The notes beneath the pieces are model-generated. The model was not told where the DNA came from and searched no databases. It saw nothing but the letters and a program-made list of their open reading frames with translations. Of a stretch of DNA of 64,000 nucleotides, positions 17,597 to 26,389 are shown in pieces. Origin of the DNA: Nitrosomonas marina (lineage in GTDB: Bacteria > Pseudomonadota > Gammaproteobacteria > Burkholderiales > Nitrosomonadaceae); the NCBI RefSeq assembly GCF_900111605.1, contig NZ_FOIA01000008.1, positions 47,110-111,109 on the forward strand. Reading direction: 5' to 3'. The number at the start of each line of letters is the position of its first letter. The first letter of the stretch is position 1. Both the position numbers and the translations under genes were made by a program.

Positions 17597-19864
17597 ATGA
17601 TTGCAAATACAAAAGCACTGATCCTGGTCAGTGCGGTAATAGCATTAATGAGCGGTTATTTCATTTTTAGTCCCGACAGGATGACGGTACATGCCGCAAC
17701 GCTGGAAACTACATCCAACGCCGAAGCGGTTGATACAGCCGTTGCGGCATTTCAGGAGATCGGTGCGCTCAGGCGGGAAGATCCGATTGATGCGGATGCT
17801 ATTCGTAACGTTTATGTAAATTCGTTGCAGGCGCTGACGCAGCAAGTCGATACGGATAACGGCCTGACACTGGACAGCGATCTGCTTGTAGCGATTGATG
17901 AAATCAGTACCGGCAACGAACCCACACTGGCTGCTCAGGTGATCGATAAAACACTGCAGCGGGTGTTTTATTTGACTATTCTGGATCGTGTGACAGCCGC
18001 CCGCGATGATTTCGAGACCGCATCGACAGAGGCATTGAATGCTATGTGGAATGAGGCTGCTGCAGCATTTGAGGCGATCAAGGGCACAGCTGCTCGAGAA
18101 AACAAGGTCATTTCCGCTGATCGACAGTCAATAGAAACCGGTGACAACCCTGCGCTGGATGTCCAGGTTACTCTGGCGTTTGAACGGGGAAGAGCAGCTT
18201 TAAACAAGCAGAATCCGGCTGAGGATCTGATTGAGATCAAGATTGTACGACAAATTATTCGCTTGTCTCTGGTGCGCGCATACTATATTGGCGTGCTGCG
18301 TGAAGTCGAGGGCGTGGTGTCCAATCGAGACCGCGATATCGAAGAAGCCAGGGAAAAACAGAAGGAAGGCGAAATTTTCTATCGCCTCATTGAAGAGTTT
18401 ATTACCCGTGAAAATGCTACCGGTAGCGAGCTTATCAAAGCCCAGTTTACCGGAAATATTGCATCCGTAAATGCGGATGCAATTGTCAGCGAGTTGAGCA
18501 AAGGATTTGTCGGCCGTGTACGCGCAGAACTGGATGCAAATGAAAGCAGCATACTGGATGATCGCGGGCGTGCGATGGAAGTTGCCGAAGAAGCACTTTT
18601 ATATGCCAACATGTTTCTGGCTGACCTTGAAATACGCCTGGATTCGAACGCGCGAAGCGAAATTGAAACCGCGTTAAACAATCTTAAAGAAGCCAGTAAC
18701 GCCTCGGATGCGACCGGTGCCGAGCAGGCACGTCTGGAAATAGACAGCGTACTGATGGCATATGAGCAGGCACTGGCAATTGCAGAATATGAGCAGACGG
18801 TGGAGACACCATTCGTTGATGCAGCAGTAACGGCTTTTCAGACTATCGGTTCGCTGCGGCGACAGGATCCAGTCGATGCACAGGCTATCCTGAGTACATA
18901 TACCGGCGAACTGCAGCAGTTAACGCAAATTATAGACAGCATTTACCGGTCGTCAATGGACAGCGATGTTCTCTCAGCGATAGACGATATCAGTAATGCC
19001 CAGCAGGTACCGCTTGCTGCCCAGGCAATCGACAAAACCCTGCAACGAGTTTTTGCGCTGACAATTTATAACCGGTTAACTTACGTACTTGATTTTTTCG
19101 ATGATCAGACCACAGGTGAGCTGGAGCTGGAATGGGATAGAGCATATTCGGCATTTCAGGCGATAAAAGGCACGGTCGCCAGAGAAAACAAGGTACTGAC
19201 CGCAGACCGGCAGTCTATCGAAAGCGGCAGCAATCCGTTTCTTGATAGCCGGGTTGCATTGGCGTTAATCGATGGTAAAACGGCTATCGGCGGCACAGCC
19301 TCAAATAGCATGGAACAACTGGTCATTGCACGTGAACAGGTGATATTTCCTGTGGTGCGTGCGTTTCTGATAGGGGTTCTGCGTGAAGTTGAAGGTATTG
19401 TCGAAAACCGGGATCGGGATATTGACGAAGCGCTTGAAAAGCAGGTTGAAGGCATTTATTTCTATCGAATTGTTGAACCTGTGATTGCGGCAGGTAATCC
19501 GAATAGCAACGCTCGGATTAAAACACAGCTAGCAGGTGATTTGGCGGTCGTTAACGCTGATCAGATTGTCAGTGACATCAGCCGTGGAGTTATTGGTCAG
19601 ATCAATAGTAGTTTGGGAATATATGAGCAGTCGTTCGATGCTGATAGGGCGCAGGCCAGATGGGCTGCGGAGGTCATAGCGCTGTATACGCAGATTCTGC
19701 TTCCTGATCTTGAGCTTCGCCTGGATGCAACAAGGCGCGTCAGAATCGAGAATGCTTTGCAGGATTTGATTGAAGCTGCTGTGCAAGGTGATTCAACGAA
19801 AGCTGAGTCCGCTCAGCAAACAATTACCGGATTTATTGTGGAATACGAGAATGAATTAAACTAA
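17597..19864 (+). CDS. Exported protein with two tandem ~350-residue repeats, function unknown
   Basis: I do not recognise the family. A 755-residue protein with a hydrophobic N-terminal export signal (about residues 7-25, possible cleavage near VHAA) is built of two homologous halves, about 45-396 and 407-755. Shared blocks keep a constant offset of 361-362 residues: DKTLQRVF (117 and 479), ADRQSIE (174 and 536), GVLREVEG (232 and 593), NRDRDI (243 and 604). The mature part has no cysteine and no histidine, is rich in Asp and Glu and looks almost wholly helical. ATG 17597 has AGGAGA about 6 bases upstream. It follows the TonB-dependent receptor by 159 bp, with two Fur-like palindromes between. 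A periplasmic or surface iron-related role is inference from context only. Confidence 0.85.
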   Translation: MIANTKALILVSAVIALMSGYFIFSPDRMTVHAATLETTSNAEAVDTAVAAFQEIGALRREDPIDADAIRNVYVNSLQALTQQVDTDNGLTLDSDLLVAIDEISTGNEPTLAAQVIDKTLQRVFYLTILDRVTAARDDFETASTEALNAMWNEAAAAFEAIKGTAARENKVISADRQSIETGDNPALDVQVTLAFERGRAALNKQNPAEDLIEIKIVRQIIRLSLVRAYYIGVLREVEGVVSNRDRDIEEAREKQKEGEIFYRLIEEFITRENATGSELIKAQFTGNIASVNADAIVSELSKGFVGRVRAELDANESSILDDRGRAMEVAEEALLYANMFLADLEIRLDSNARSEIETALNNLKEASNASDATGAEQARLEIDSVLMAYEQALAIAEYEQTVETPFVDAAVTAFQTIGSLRRQDPVDAQAILSTYTGELQQLTQIIDSIYRSSMDSDVLSAIDDISNAQQVPLAAQAIDKTLQRVFALTIYNRLTYVLDFFDDQTTGELELEWDRAYSAFQAIKGTVARENKVLTADRQSIESGSNPFLDSRVALALIDGKTAIGGTASNSMEQLVIAREQVIFPVVRAFLIGVLREVEGIVENRDRDIDEALEKQVEGIYFYRIVEPVIAAGNPNSNARIKTQLAGDLAVVNADQIVSDISRGVIGQINSSLGIYEQSFDADRAQARWAAEVIALYTQILLPDLELRLDATRRVRIENALQDLIEAAVQGDSTKAESAQQTITGFIVEYENELN

Positions 19865-19872
19865 TCGTTAGT

Positions 19873-19901
19873 GCGTCCATCAGCTATTTTCTGATGGACG
19901 C
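19873..19901 (+). terminator. Strong hairpin after the duplicated exported protein
   Basis: A perfect 11-base-pair stem, GCGTCCATCAG and its complement, encloses a 7-base loop (CTATTTT) and starts 8 bases after the stop codon. No run of T directly follows, so it may end transcription weakly or stabilise the mRNA 3' end. Confidence 0.6.
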
Positions 19902-20788
19902 TTCCGGCACATTTTTGTTAGATTTGTGTTTGCACACGACTAGTGACAAGTGTCGGGGCTCGATTAAAACCCCTAATAAGACGACCAGATCGAGTGATGC
20001 GTATTTGTTTCAATCTTCATTTGACATGATCCGGTTTTTCCTGACATTGCTCCAAAATAGACGCGGCTGCACCCTGTTTACTGTGTAAATGATGCCTGCT
20101 ACTTTTTTATGTTAAGAGCTGGTATTGACTAAAACCGAACAGCACAGAGTTTGGCACGTCGCAGTCTATCTTGTAGTCAGTCAATCCCTAAAATCTGTAC
20201 ATTCTTTCTCTTGAAAGAGTATAGTTGACGTTGAAACGAACTGAAAATATTCACATATTTCATGTATGACTTTTTTGTTCGATCTATCCATGAGCATTGC
20301 ATCACTTGAACGTGACCTGGTATAAAAAAATAATACGTTACAGACAAGCTGAAATATGGCTATGGATTCGAAACAGGAAAAATGGAGTTGACTGGCCTTG
20401 TTTGGGGCGATAATTGATTGGAGAAGAGATGGGATTGCTGTTGATCCAGTTGCGAGGAAGTGGAGTGGTTATTATGAAATTTCAGGCCATGTTCATCCAA
20501 AAAAATGTTCAAATAGAACCGGAATATGCAATTGTTTCTGTATTGTTCAATTCAATTGTCCACGCGGACTGCTGCATCTGATATTGTGTGCGTTTTGTAG
20601 TACTGCGAGAATAAACTCGTTTTTCGAAAGTTCTTTGCCGAGCAACATTCTGGAGTTATTCTATTGCGTGAACTGGAAGATGTGCCGCTACAGTGAACAA
20701 TTGATATCAGCTTCCGTAAGGGCTTGGATCATCCTTTGGTCAGCATAATAGTGGTGGCATCATAAGCTGCTATTTTTCAACAAGTGTC
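19902..20788. other. Non-coding stretch of about 0.9 kb
   Basis: Frames at 19894-20088 and 20398-20748 lack ribosome-binding sites, have unlikely amino-acid composition and match nothing I know. I see no tRNA, insertion-sequence ends or long repeat. The stretch is long for this otherwise compact segment, so it may hold a decayed gene, a small RNA or the promoter region of the GGDEF gene at 20789. Confidence 0.5.
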
Positions 20789-21721
20789 ATGGCCATGAAT
20801 TTACATTTCCTTCTTCTTGAGGATGCACTTAAATTTCAAAAATTCATTGATGTATTACCTCTGGCTGTTTTCATAAAAGATGCCGAGAGTAAAATTCTCG
20901 CAATGAATAAAGCATGTGAACTACAGTGGGGGCTTTGTTTTGAAGATCTGTATGGCACAGATGCTCGTCAGTATTTCCCAGCCGATCAGATGAAAATTTT
21001 TCTTGCCAAGGACAGGGAAGTATTTGCAAATGGCAGTCAAATTGATTTTGAGGAAACGGTCTGGAATACTTCACTGAAAGAAAATCGAATTGTGCATACG
21101 TTCAAAAAACCTTTTTGTGATGGTTCTGGAAAACCGTTGTATCTGGTTGGCATGTCCATTGATATTACTGAGCGTAAAAAAGCGGAGCAGCGTATCATAG
21201 AGATTGCGACTCACGATTTACTGACTGGTTTGCCAAACCGGATTTTATTGAATGACCGGATAGAACTGGCGCTTGAACATGCCCGTCGCAATCAGCATAA
21301 GGCAGCAGTGCTGTTTATCGATCTGGATAATTTTAAAGTAATCAATGATTCTATGGGGCACAACGTCGGCGACCTGCTGCTACAGAAAGTAGCGGAAAGA
21401 TTCGAGGCAGCCGTGCGCAGTGAAGACACTGTTGCGCGCCATGGTGGAGATGAATTTATTGTCCTGTTATCGAGTCTTTCCTGCGCACAGGATGCACAAA
21501 AAGTTGCCCAAAAAATACGTGATGCATTATTGTTACCCTTTTATATCAATGGGCTAAAGCTTCGTCTTAGTTGCAGTATTGGTATCTCACTGTTCCCTGA
21601 TGATGGAGAAGAGGTCCTGGGATTGCTGAAAAATAGTGATGCAGCCATGTATTGCGCTAAAAGCAGAGGCGGTAACAATTGGCAATTCTTTAAATCGCAT
21701 ATGAACAAACCGACGAACTGA
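20789..21721 (+). CDS. PAS-GGDEF diguanylate cyclase
   Basis: A 310-residue soluble signalling protein. An N-terminal PAS domain (about 16-130: FIDVLPLAVFIKDAESKILAMN ... GMSIDITERKKAEQR, in part) precedes a GGDEF domain (about 140-300) with THDLLTGLPNR, FIDLDNFKVINDSMGHNVGD and an intact active site RHGGDEF, so it should make cyclic di-GMP. The product-inhibition I-site is not evident: the usual RxxD lies five residues before GGDEF, where the sequence reads RSEDTVARHGGDEF, so RSED may serve. Start could be ATG 20789 or 20795. It stands alone after a long non-coding region. Confidence 0.9.
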   Translation: MAMNLHFLLLEDALKFQKFIDVLPLAVFIKDAESKILAMNKACELQWGLCFEDLYGTDARQYFPADQMKIFLAKDREVFANGSQIDFEETVWNTSLKENRIVHTFKKPFCDGSGKPLYLVGMSIDITERKKAEQRIIEIATHDLLTGLPNRILLNDRIELALEHARRNQHKAAVLFIDLDNFKVINDSMGHNVGDLLLQKVAERFEAAVRSEDTVARHGGDEFIVLLSSLSCAQDAQKVAQKIRDALLLPFYINGLKLRLSCSIGISLFPDDGEEVLGLLKNSDAAMYCAKSRGGNNWQFFKSHMNKPTN

Positions 21722-21825
21722 ATCGATTGGGTAGTCTGATGTGAAGTGAAAATCTCAGGATAAAATGACTAAAATTGCATGATACCATCCAGTTCTGGTT
21801 TGATATTTTGTTATGAGAGTCTCCT

Positions 21826-22152
21826 TTAGGTGGATATTCCAGATTTGAGGCCAATAACCCCTGCAATGATCAATCCAAGACAAACCAGCCGATACATATT
21901 GGCTGGCTCGTCAAATACAACGATGCCAAATATTGCTGTACCGACTATACCTACACCAACCCAAACCGCATAGGCAGTTCCCACGGGTAATGATTTCATT
22001 GCAGCACCAAGCAGGCTGACGCTAATGACAATGGCTAGAACTGTCCAGACTGTCGGCCAGAATCGTGAAAAGCCATCGGTATACTTGAGCCCGATTGCCC
22101 ATCCGATTTCGAATAACCCTGCCAATATTAAAATCGCCCAATTAGTATTCAT
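21826..22152 (-). CDS. sugE: Small multidrug resistance-type guanidinium exporter Gdx (SugE)
   Basis: A 108-residue four-helix membrane protein of the SMR family. The first helix has the SugE/Gdx signature LAGLFEIGWAIGLKYTDGF, with the essential proton- and substrate-binding Glu15 and Trp18, and the end has LIIAGVIGLK, again of the Gdx rather than the EmrE type. Gdx exporters swap guanidinium for protons. The assignment is strongly supported by the guanidine-II riboswitch in its leader. Confidence 0.92.
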   Translation of the reverse strand: MNTNWAILILAGLFEIGWAIGLKYTDGFSRFWPTVWTVLAIVISVSLLGAAMKSLPVGTAYAVWVGVGIVGTAIFGIVVFDEPANMYRLVCLGLIIAGVIGLKSGIST

Positions 22153-22156
22153 AGAA

Positions 22157-22214
22157 ACCTCTCTGATTTTACGGGGCCGTCCCCGGTCGAATAGAGAGGT
22201 GGGGCCGTCCCCAC
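22157..22214 (-). promoter_or_regulatory. Guanidine-II (mini-ykkC) riboswitch controlling sugE/gdx
   Basis: On the minus strand two short hairpins with identical ACGG loops lie in tandem: GUGGGG-ACGG-CCCCAC (22214-22199) and CGGGG-ACGG-CCCCG (core of 22187-22171). This is the defining pattern of the guanidine-II class, where the loops kiss when guanidinium binds. ACCUCUCU (22200-22193), which begins inside the first stem, is perfectly complementary to AGAGAGGU (22164-22157), which holds the Shine-Dalgarno of the exporter. Without ligand that pairing would hide the ribosome site; ligand-stabilised stem 1 would free it. Expected effect: guanidinium turns translation on. Confidence 0.93.
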
Positions 22215-22315
22215 TTCGAATAAATTCAATGGATAATAACCAGCTTGCTCAGCCTGATGTTAGTATCTAAACAGCAATACAGTCCGTTTTTTTACGTTGG
22301 TCTTAGTGTTAATAT

Positions 22316-22756
22316 TTATTCCGCCTGCTCCTTAAGCCGCCTGCCTTCAGTCTCAAGTACTTTCCTTTCTTTTTCCAGTTCAGCAATGGTTTTTGTGATT
22401 GATTCTTTATCCATGACGTCTGGATTGGCGTCGATTAATTGTTGAAGCTCATACTTTTTCTGGTCCCACTCGTCCTTTTTTTGGTTCCAGTTATCAATTT
22501 CTTCGAGTAATTCATCGCCTTGTTCCCTAAGCGTACTCAATAAATGACTGATATTGTCAAGTGCCTGATCATACTTGCCATCCTGATATTTTTGATATTC
22601 CGATTTCAGCAGATCAGCGCCAGCTCCGACAACCTCTGTGCCCTTGGTGAAAATTTCCTGTGCCTGTTTCTTTTCTTCTTCGGTACCAAAGAAGTAGTTA
22701 TAACTTAGCAGTGCAATCACCAAAAGGAACGCTGTAGTAAAAATGAATCTGATCAT
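22316..22756 (-). CDS. Small membrane-anchored coiled-coil protein, unknown function
   Basis: A 146-residue protein with one N-terminal membrane segment (about residues 2-23, IRFIFTTAFLLVIALLSYNYFFG) followed by a charged helical region; the last 70 residues (STLREQGDELLEEIDNWNQK onward) are predicted coiled coil by heptad pattern. No catalytic motif is visible. It could be a signal-anchored periplasmic helix bundle. It lies between the Gdx exporter and DoxX on the same strand, but the gaps (over 100 bp) do not argue for one operon. Confidence 0.75.
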   Translation of the reverse strand: MIRFIFTTAFLLVIALLSYNYFFGTEEEKKQAQEIFTKGTEVVGAGADLLKSEYQKYQDGKYDQALDNISHLLSTLREQGDELLEEIDNWNQKKDEWDQKKYELQQLIDANPDVMDKESITKTIAELEKERKVLETEGRRLKEQAE

Positions 22757-22866
22757 GATAGAGACGTATATCAGGTAAAATGTTGACAGTAATTTTTAGT
22801 CGTACAGACCGTTGCCAGTATGTGAGCAGGAGTGGCGAGTCTGTTTAAGGCTGAATACTGCTGTTT

Positions 22867-23316
22867 CTAGTCCGGCTTTATTGCGATTCTGCCGCTGCCA
22901 AGTAAGAAAACCGCAAGTCCGGTCAGTAAAAAGAACAGTTGAAGTTCCAGCGTCAGTCCGCCATGATCGGTTAGCGAAAAAAATTGATTGCGATGCGCCA
23001 GTACGATCGCAAATATCATATTGCCGAATATCACCAGGCCACCCAGTCGCGAAAATATACCAAAAATAACCATTAATGGCGCAACAATTTCTCCCAGATA
23101 AACCCCGTATGCAAGCACCTGGGGCAAATCAATTCCGACAAGCTGTCTGCTGATAAATTCAAGTGAATCCGGGTTGATTACCTTGTGAATACCATGAAAC
23201 AACATCAGCACGCCAACGGTTAGACGCAGCATCAGTTTACCCGTTGCGTCACTTTGAAACGGAAGGTTCAATGCGGCTTCTCCTAACATATCATCTGAAA
23301 CCTGAAAATATATCAT
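22867..23316 (-). CDS. DoxX family membrane protein
   Basis: A 149-residue integral membrane protein with four likely helices. The DoxX marks are LRLTVGVLMLFHGIHKVINP in the first helix, the YLGEIVAPLMVIFGIFSRLGG segment (in part) and a hydrophobic C-terminal helix. DoxX-like proteins are tied to redox or thiosulfate chemistry in some organisms, but most members have no known role. An alternative start, ATG 23289 (MLGEAALNL), is possible; neither start has a strong ribosome-binding site. Confidence 0.82.
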   Translation of the reverse strand: MIYFQVSDDMLGEAALNLPFQSDATGKLMLRLTVGVLMLFHGIHKVINPDSLEFISRQLVGIDLPQVLAYGVYLGEIVAPLMVIFGIFSRLGGLVIFGNMIFAIVLAHRNQFFSLTDHGGLTLELQLFFLLTGLAVFLLGSGRIAIKPD

Positions 23317-23489
23317 TAAAGCCGTCTAGAATTGAAAAAAATAAGCATACTTCATCGCGACCGTGAAATGACGCTATACACCAGTTTTCTATTCGGCATA
23401 TGAACAGGTGCGGGCACCGAACACTAAAAGACTGTTCGATTAAAGTGTCATGTTAAGGGAATGCATGATAAACCGTTTGTCTGTTGCAA

Positions 23490-24329
23490 TTATGCGTACA
23501 GGTCGTACAGCATTTTTACGGCCAGACCGTACAGCAAGACGATAAATAGTTTTTTTAGTGTTGCTGTACGTGTTGAATGGGTGGTTCTGGCACCAAGCGG
23601 CGCAGTGAGCATACTGGCCGGTATCAGCCATCCTAAAGCGGGCAGGTAGACATATCCTAGACTATAGACCGGCAGATGTTGAGTTTGTGCAATGCCGTTT
23701 GCTATATATCCGATTGTTCCTGCCAGTGCAATCGGAAAGCCGATGGCTGCAGCTGTACCGATGGCGTGCTGAAGCCTGATTTGGCACAGTGTCAGGAAAG
23801 GTACTGTCAATATTCCGCCGCCGATGGCTACCAGACTGGATACACTGCCAATAATGCTGCCGGCGGTGAAAAAAACGGTTTTTTGGGGAAGTGGATAAGG
23901 ATACTGGTTTGGATCTGCGCCTAGCTTTGTGTCGGGCCGAGGTTTTGAAATGAGTTTTAGCAACATGCTGGTTGCAGCATAGCAGATAAACAGCGTAAAA
24001 ATAATGCGCAGAATCAAGGTGGATAGTGTGCCGGCCAATACGGTTCCCGCAAGCGTGCCAATAACGATGCCGGGCGTCATGTACCTGAATATAGTCCAGT
24101 TCACAGCGGCATGTTTGTGGTGGGTATACAAGCTGGCAGCTGATGTAAAAATAATGGTCGCCATTGTTGTGCCCAATGCAAGGTGCAGAATTCGGTCGGG
24201 TGGAAAATCCTGAGCAGTGAACATGTACGTAAGCGCCGGTACGATAAGTAATCCGCCGCCGATGCCCAGCAGTCCGGCAAAAAAACCGACCACGGCACCC
24301 AGTATCAGATACATCAACCACCATTCCAT
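23490..24329 (-). CDS. TauE/SafE family sulfite/sulfonate exporter-like permease
   Basis: A 279-residue membrane protein with two homologous halves, each with the TauE glycine-rich motif: GAVVGFFAGLLGIGGGLLIVP at the N-terminus (in part) and GSVSSLVAIGGGILTVP in the middle. About eight membrane helices are expected. The family moves sulfur-containing or other organic anions across the inner membrane; the substrate here is unknown. It starts 10 bp after the stop of the interrupted EVE-domain gene, so the two share a transcript. Confidence 0.87.
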   Translation of the reverse strand: MEWWLMYLILGAVVGFFAGLLGIGGGLLIVPALTYMFTAQDFPPDRILHLALGTTMATIIFTSAASLYTHHKHAAVNWTIFRYMTPGIVIGTLAGTVLAGTLSTLILRIIFTLFICYAATSMLLKLISKPRPDTKLGADPNQYPYPLPQKTVFFTAGSIIGSVSSLVAIGGGILTVPFLTLCQIRLQHAIGTAAAIGFPIALAGTIGYIANGIAQTQHLPVYSLGYVYLPALGWLIPASMLTAPLGARTTHSTRTATLKKLFIVLLYGLAVKMLYDLYA

Positions 24330-24339
24330 CGTACCGGGG

Positions 24340-24801
24340 CTATGCCTTCAGGAGTTGCAGAATAAAATGCCATTCATACGGATCAACCGGTGTGATGGAT
24401 AACCGGTTGCCGGTTTGCAGCACGCGCATACGACTGAGTTCCTGATATTGGCGTAATTCCCTGATAGGCAAAAGTCGCGTTTTCTCCTTGAAGGTAATTT
24501 CAACGTTATACCAGCGTGGATTATCATGAGTGGCTTTGGGATCATAATATCTGCTTTGAGGGTCAAACTGAGTGACGTCCGGGTACGCGGGTGTGGAGAT
24601 TTCAGCGATGCCGGTGATGCCGGGGTCGGCACAGCATGAATGGTAAAAAAATGTCCGGTCTCCCACGCACATCTGCCTCCACATGAAGTTGCGTGCCTGG
24701 TAATTGCGCACGCCGTCCCAGACAGTTGTTTGACCGGGCTAGGCGGCCAGGTCATCTATACTGAATTTGTAGGGCTCGGATTTCATCAACCAATAGCGCA
24801 T
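24340..24801 (-). pseudogene. EVE-domain protein gene interrupted by in-frame TAG
   Basis: Read from ATG 24801, the frame encodes a typical EVE-domain start (MRYWLMKSEPYKFSIDDLAA), then a TAG at codon 21 (24741-24739), then continues unbroken as PGQTTVWDGVRNYQARNFMW to a normal C-terminus (NRLSITPVDPYEWHFI). Total length, about 153 residues, equals the family norm, so one base change to a stop best explains it. EVE domains bind modified bases in DNA or RNA. A shorter product could start at GTG 24711, but it would lack the first strand YWLMKSEP, which forms part of the ligand pocket. Well-kept sequence after the stop suggests a recent event, readthrough, or a sequencing error. Confidence 0.85.
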
Positions 24802-25016
24802 TTGAATTTTAGTGTGATAGATAGTGATAACTCTAACGAGATAGGATCATAGATGATAGTGTTGCCAGTTGCTGAGACATTTGAGAACTAAATAAAATGC
24901 AATCACCGGCCAAAAAAGAAATTTAAATTGTTGGTTCATTTTTTATAATAGTGCCTTAGCAGCATTTAAGCTAACTGGATTTTAGTAACTGATTGACAAT
25001 AAATGGAAGAGATTAT

Positions 25017-25967
25017 ATGACTGAAGAGGAAAAAAAATCTGTAAATCCCGGATGGGAAAGGCAGTTAATAGAAGGACTTGCGTTTGCGGCGGTACGAGAG
25101 CAAAGGCGAAACCGCATTTGGGGAATTTTTTTTAAATCGCTTACGTTTATTTACCTGTTTTTGCTGCTTTTTGCCTTCACAGACTGGTTTGGCGATTCGG
25201 CTGCGCGAATTTCGGATAAACATACCGCTTTGGTTGAACTGGATGGCATGATTATGCCAGACACGATTAATAACGCCGATAGTATCAACGCGAGTCTGAG
25301 GTCCGCATTCAAGGATAAAGGTACGCAGGGCGTGATATTGCGGATCAATAGCCCGGGGGGCAGTCCTGTTCAGGCAGGGTATGTCAATGATGAAATACGT
25401 CGCTTGCGCGCTGTGTATCCTGACATACCTCTGTACGCAGTTATTGGTGATGTATGTGCTTCAGGTGGTTATTACATTGCATCTGCTGCTGACAAGATTT
25501 TTGTTGATAAAGCGAGTCTGGTCGGCTCGATCGGGGTGTTGATGGATGGTTTTGGTTTTGCGGGTACTTTGGAGAAACTGGGTATAGAGCGCCGATTGCT
25601 GACTGCGGGCGAGCATAAGGGTTTTCTGGACCCTTTTACACCAATGGATCCGAAACAGCGTGAACATGCCACTGGCTTGTTGAAAGAAATACACGAGCAG
25701 TTTAAACATGTTGTCCAGATGGGTAGAGGGGAACGTTTGAAAGACTTGCCGGAGATTTTCAGCGGCGTGATATGGACGGGTCAGAAAAGTATTGAGCTTG
25801 GTCTGGCCGATGGCATAGGAAGCGCCGAGTACGTTGCCCGTGAAATAATAGAAGCCGAAGATATTGTCAATTATTCAACGCGCGAAAGCCTGATCGATCT
25901 GTTCGCCAAGCGCGTCAGTACAATGATGCTGGGAATGCTGACAAATAGCAGCTGGGGATTTAGATAG
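25017..25967 (+). CDS. sppA: Signal peptide peptidase SppA-type protease (S49)
   Basis: A 316-residue, short-form (single-domain) S49 serine protease, anchored by one N-terminal membrane segment (about residues 38-57). It degrades cleaved signal peptides at the periplasmic face. Family motifs are LRINSPGGSPVQAGYVNDEI, the nucleophile region GDVCASGGYYIASAADKIF and LVGSIGVLMDGFGF. ATG 25017 is preferred to the upstream TTG because GGAAGAG precedes it by 6 bases. It stands alone, flanked by 200-400 bp gaps. Confidence 0.92.
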   Translation: MTEEEKKSVNPGWERQLIEGLAFAAVREQRRNRIWGIFFKSLTFIYLFLLLFAFTDWFGDSAARISDKHTALVELDGMIMPDTINNADSINASLRSAFKDKGTQGVILRINSPGGSPVQAGYVNDEIRRLRAVYPDIPLYAVIGDVCASGGYYIASAADKIFVDKASLVGSIGVLMDGFGFAGTLEKLGIERRLLTAGEHKGFLDPFTPMDPKQREHATGLLKEIHEQFKHVVQMGRGERLKDLPEIFSGVIWTGQKSIELGLADGIGSAEYVAREIIEAEDIVNYSTRESLIDLFAKRVSTMMLGMLTNSSWGFR

Positions 25968-26389
25968 ACAATTCAGTAAGTGCCCCTAGCGACAGCGTTG
26001 ATGGAGCCTGTTATTGATAATTTAAGCCAAATTTCAGACTGATTGTTCACAGACCGTTCTGGATCTCGAGAATGATAAAAGCGGCACGGACAATGCAATA
26101 TATACATAATTCCGATATTTCGGAATTGGCAAAGCTGGGGCGGCAGTCCGGGCCGTTGTGGTTATTCTGGCGGTCTGTTAGTCCGCATCGGTCTTTATCT
26201 TGCTGAATCATTTAAAAATATAGCCAGGACAATGCCGCTTTGTGCTAGAAAATCAGTAGAATCAATTTGTTCTGGCCCAATTATTCAGGCGTTTCTCAGG
26301 TATTGTTTTTTTTGTATTGGAGTGTTGTTAAGTTCTGTTAAATTCGCTAATAAACTGTACTTTTGGACAATAAAATGCAATAATTCTTC
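25968..26389. other. Intergenic region between sppA and aroQ
   Basis: About 420 bp with no credible coding frame. An 8-base-pair perfect hairpin AATTCCGA-TATT-TCGGAATT lies at 26108-26127 with no T-tract after it. The last 60 bases before aroQ are AT-rich and probably hold its promoter, but I could not fix -35 and -10 boxes. Confidence 0.5.

Noticed and set aside
20398..20748. Open frame of 116 codons in the long intergenic region
   Set aside because: No ribosome-binding site, cysteine- and tryptophan-rich chance composition, no recognisable motif.
26108..26127. Hairpin between sppA and aroQ as a terminator of sppA
   Set aside because: It lies about 140 bp after the stop and has no T-tract; kept only as a note in the intergenic entry.
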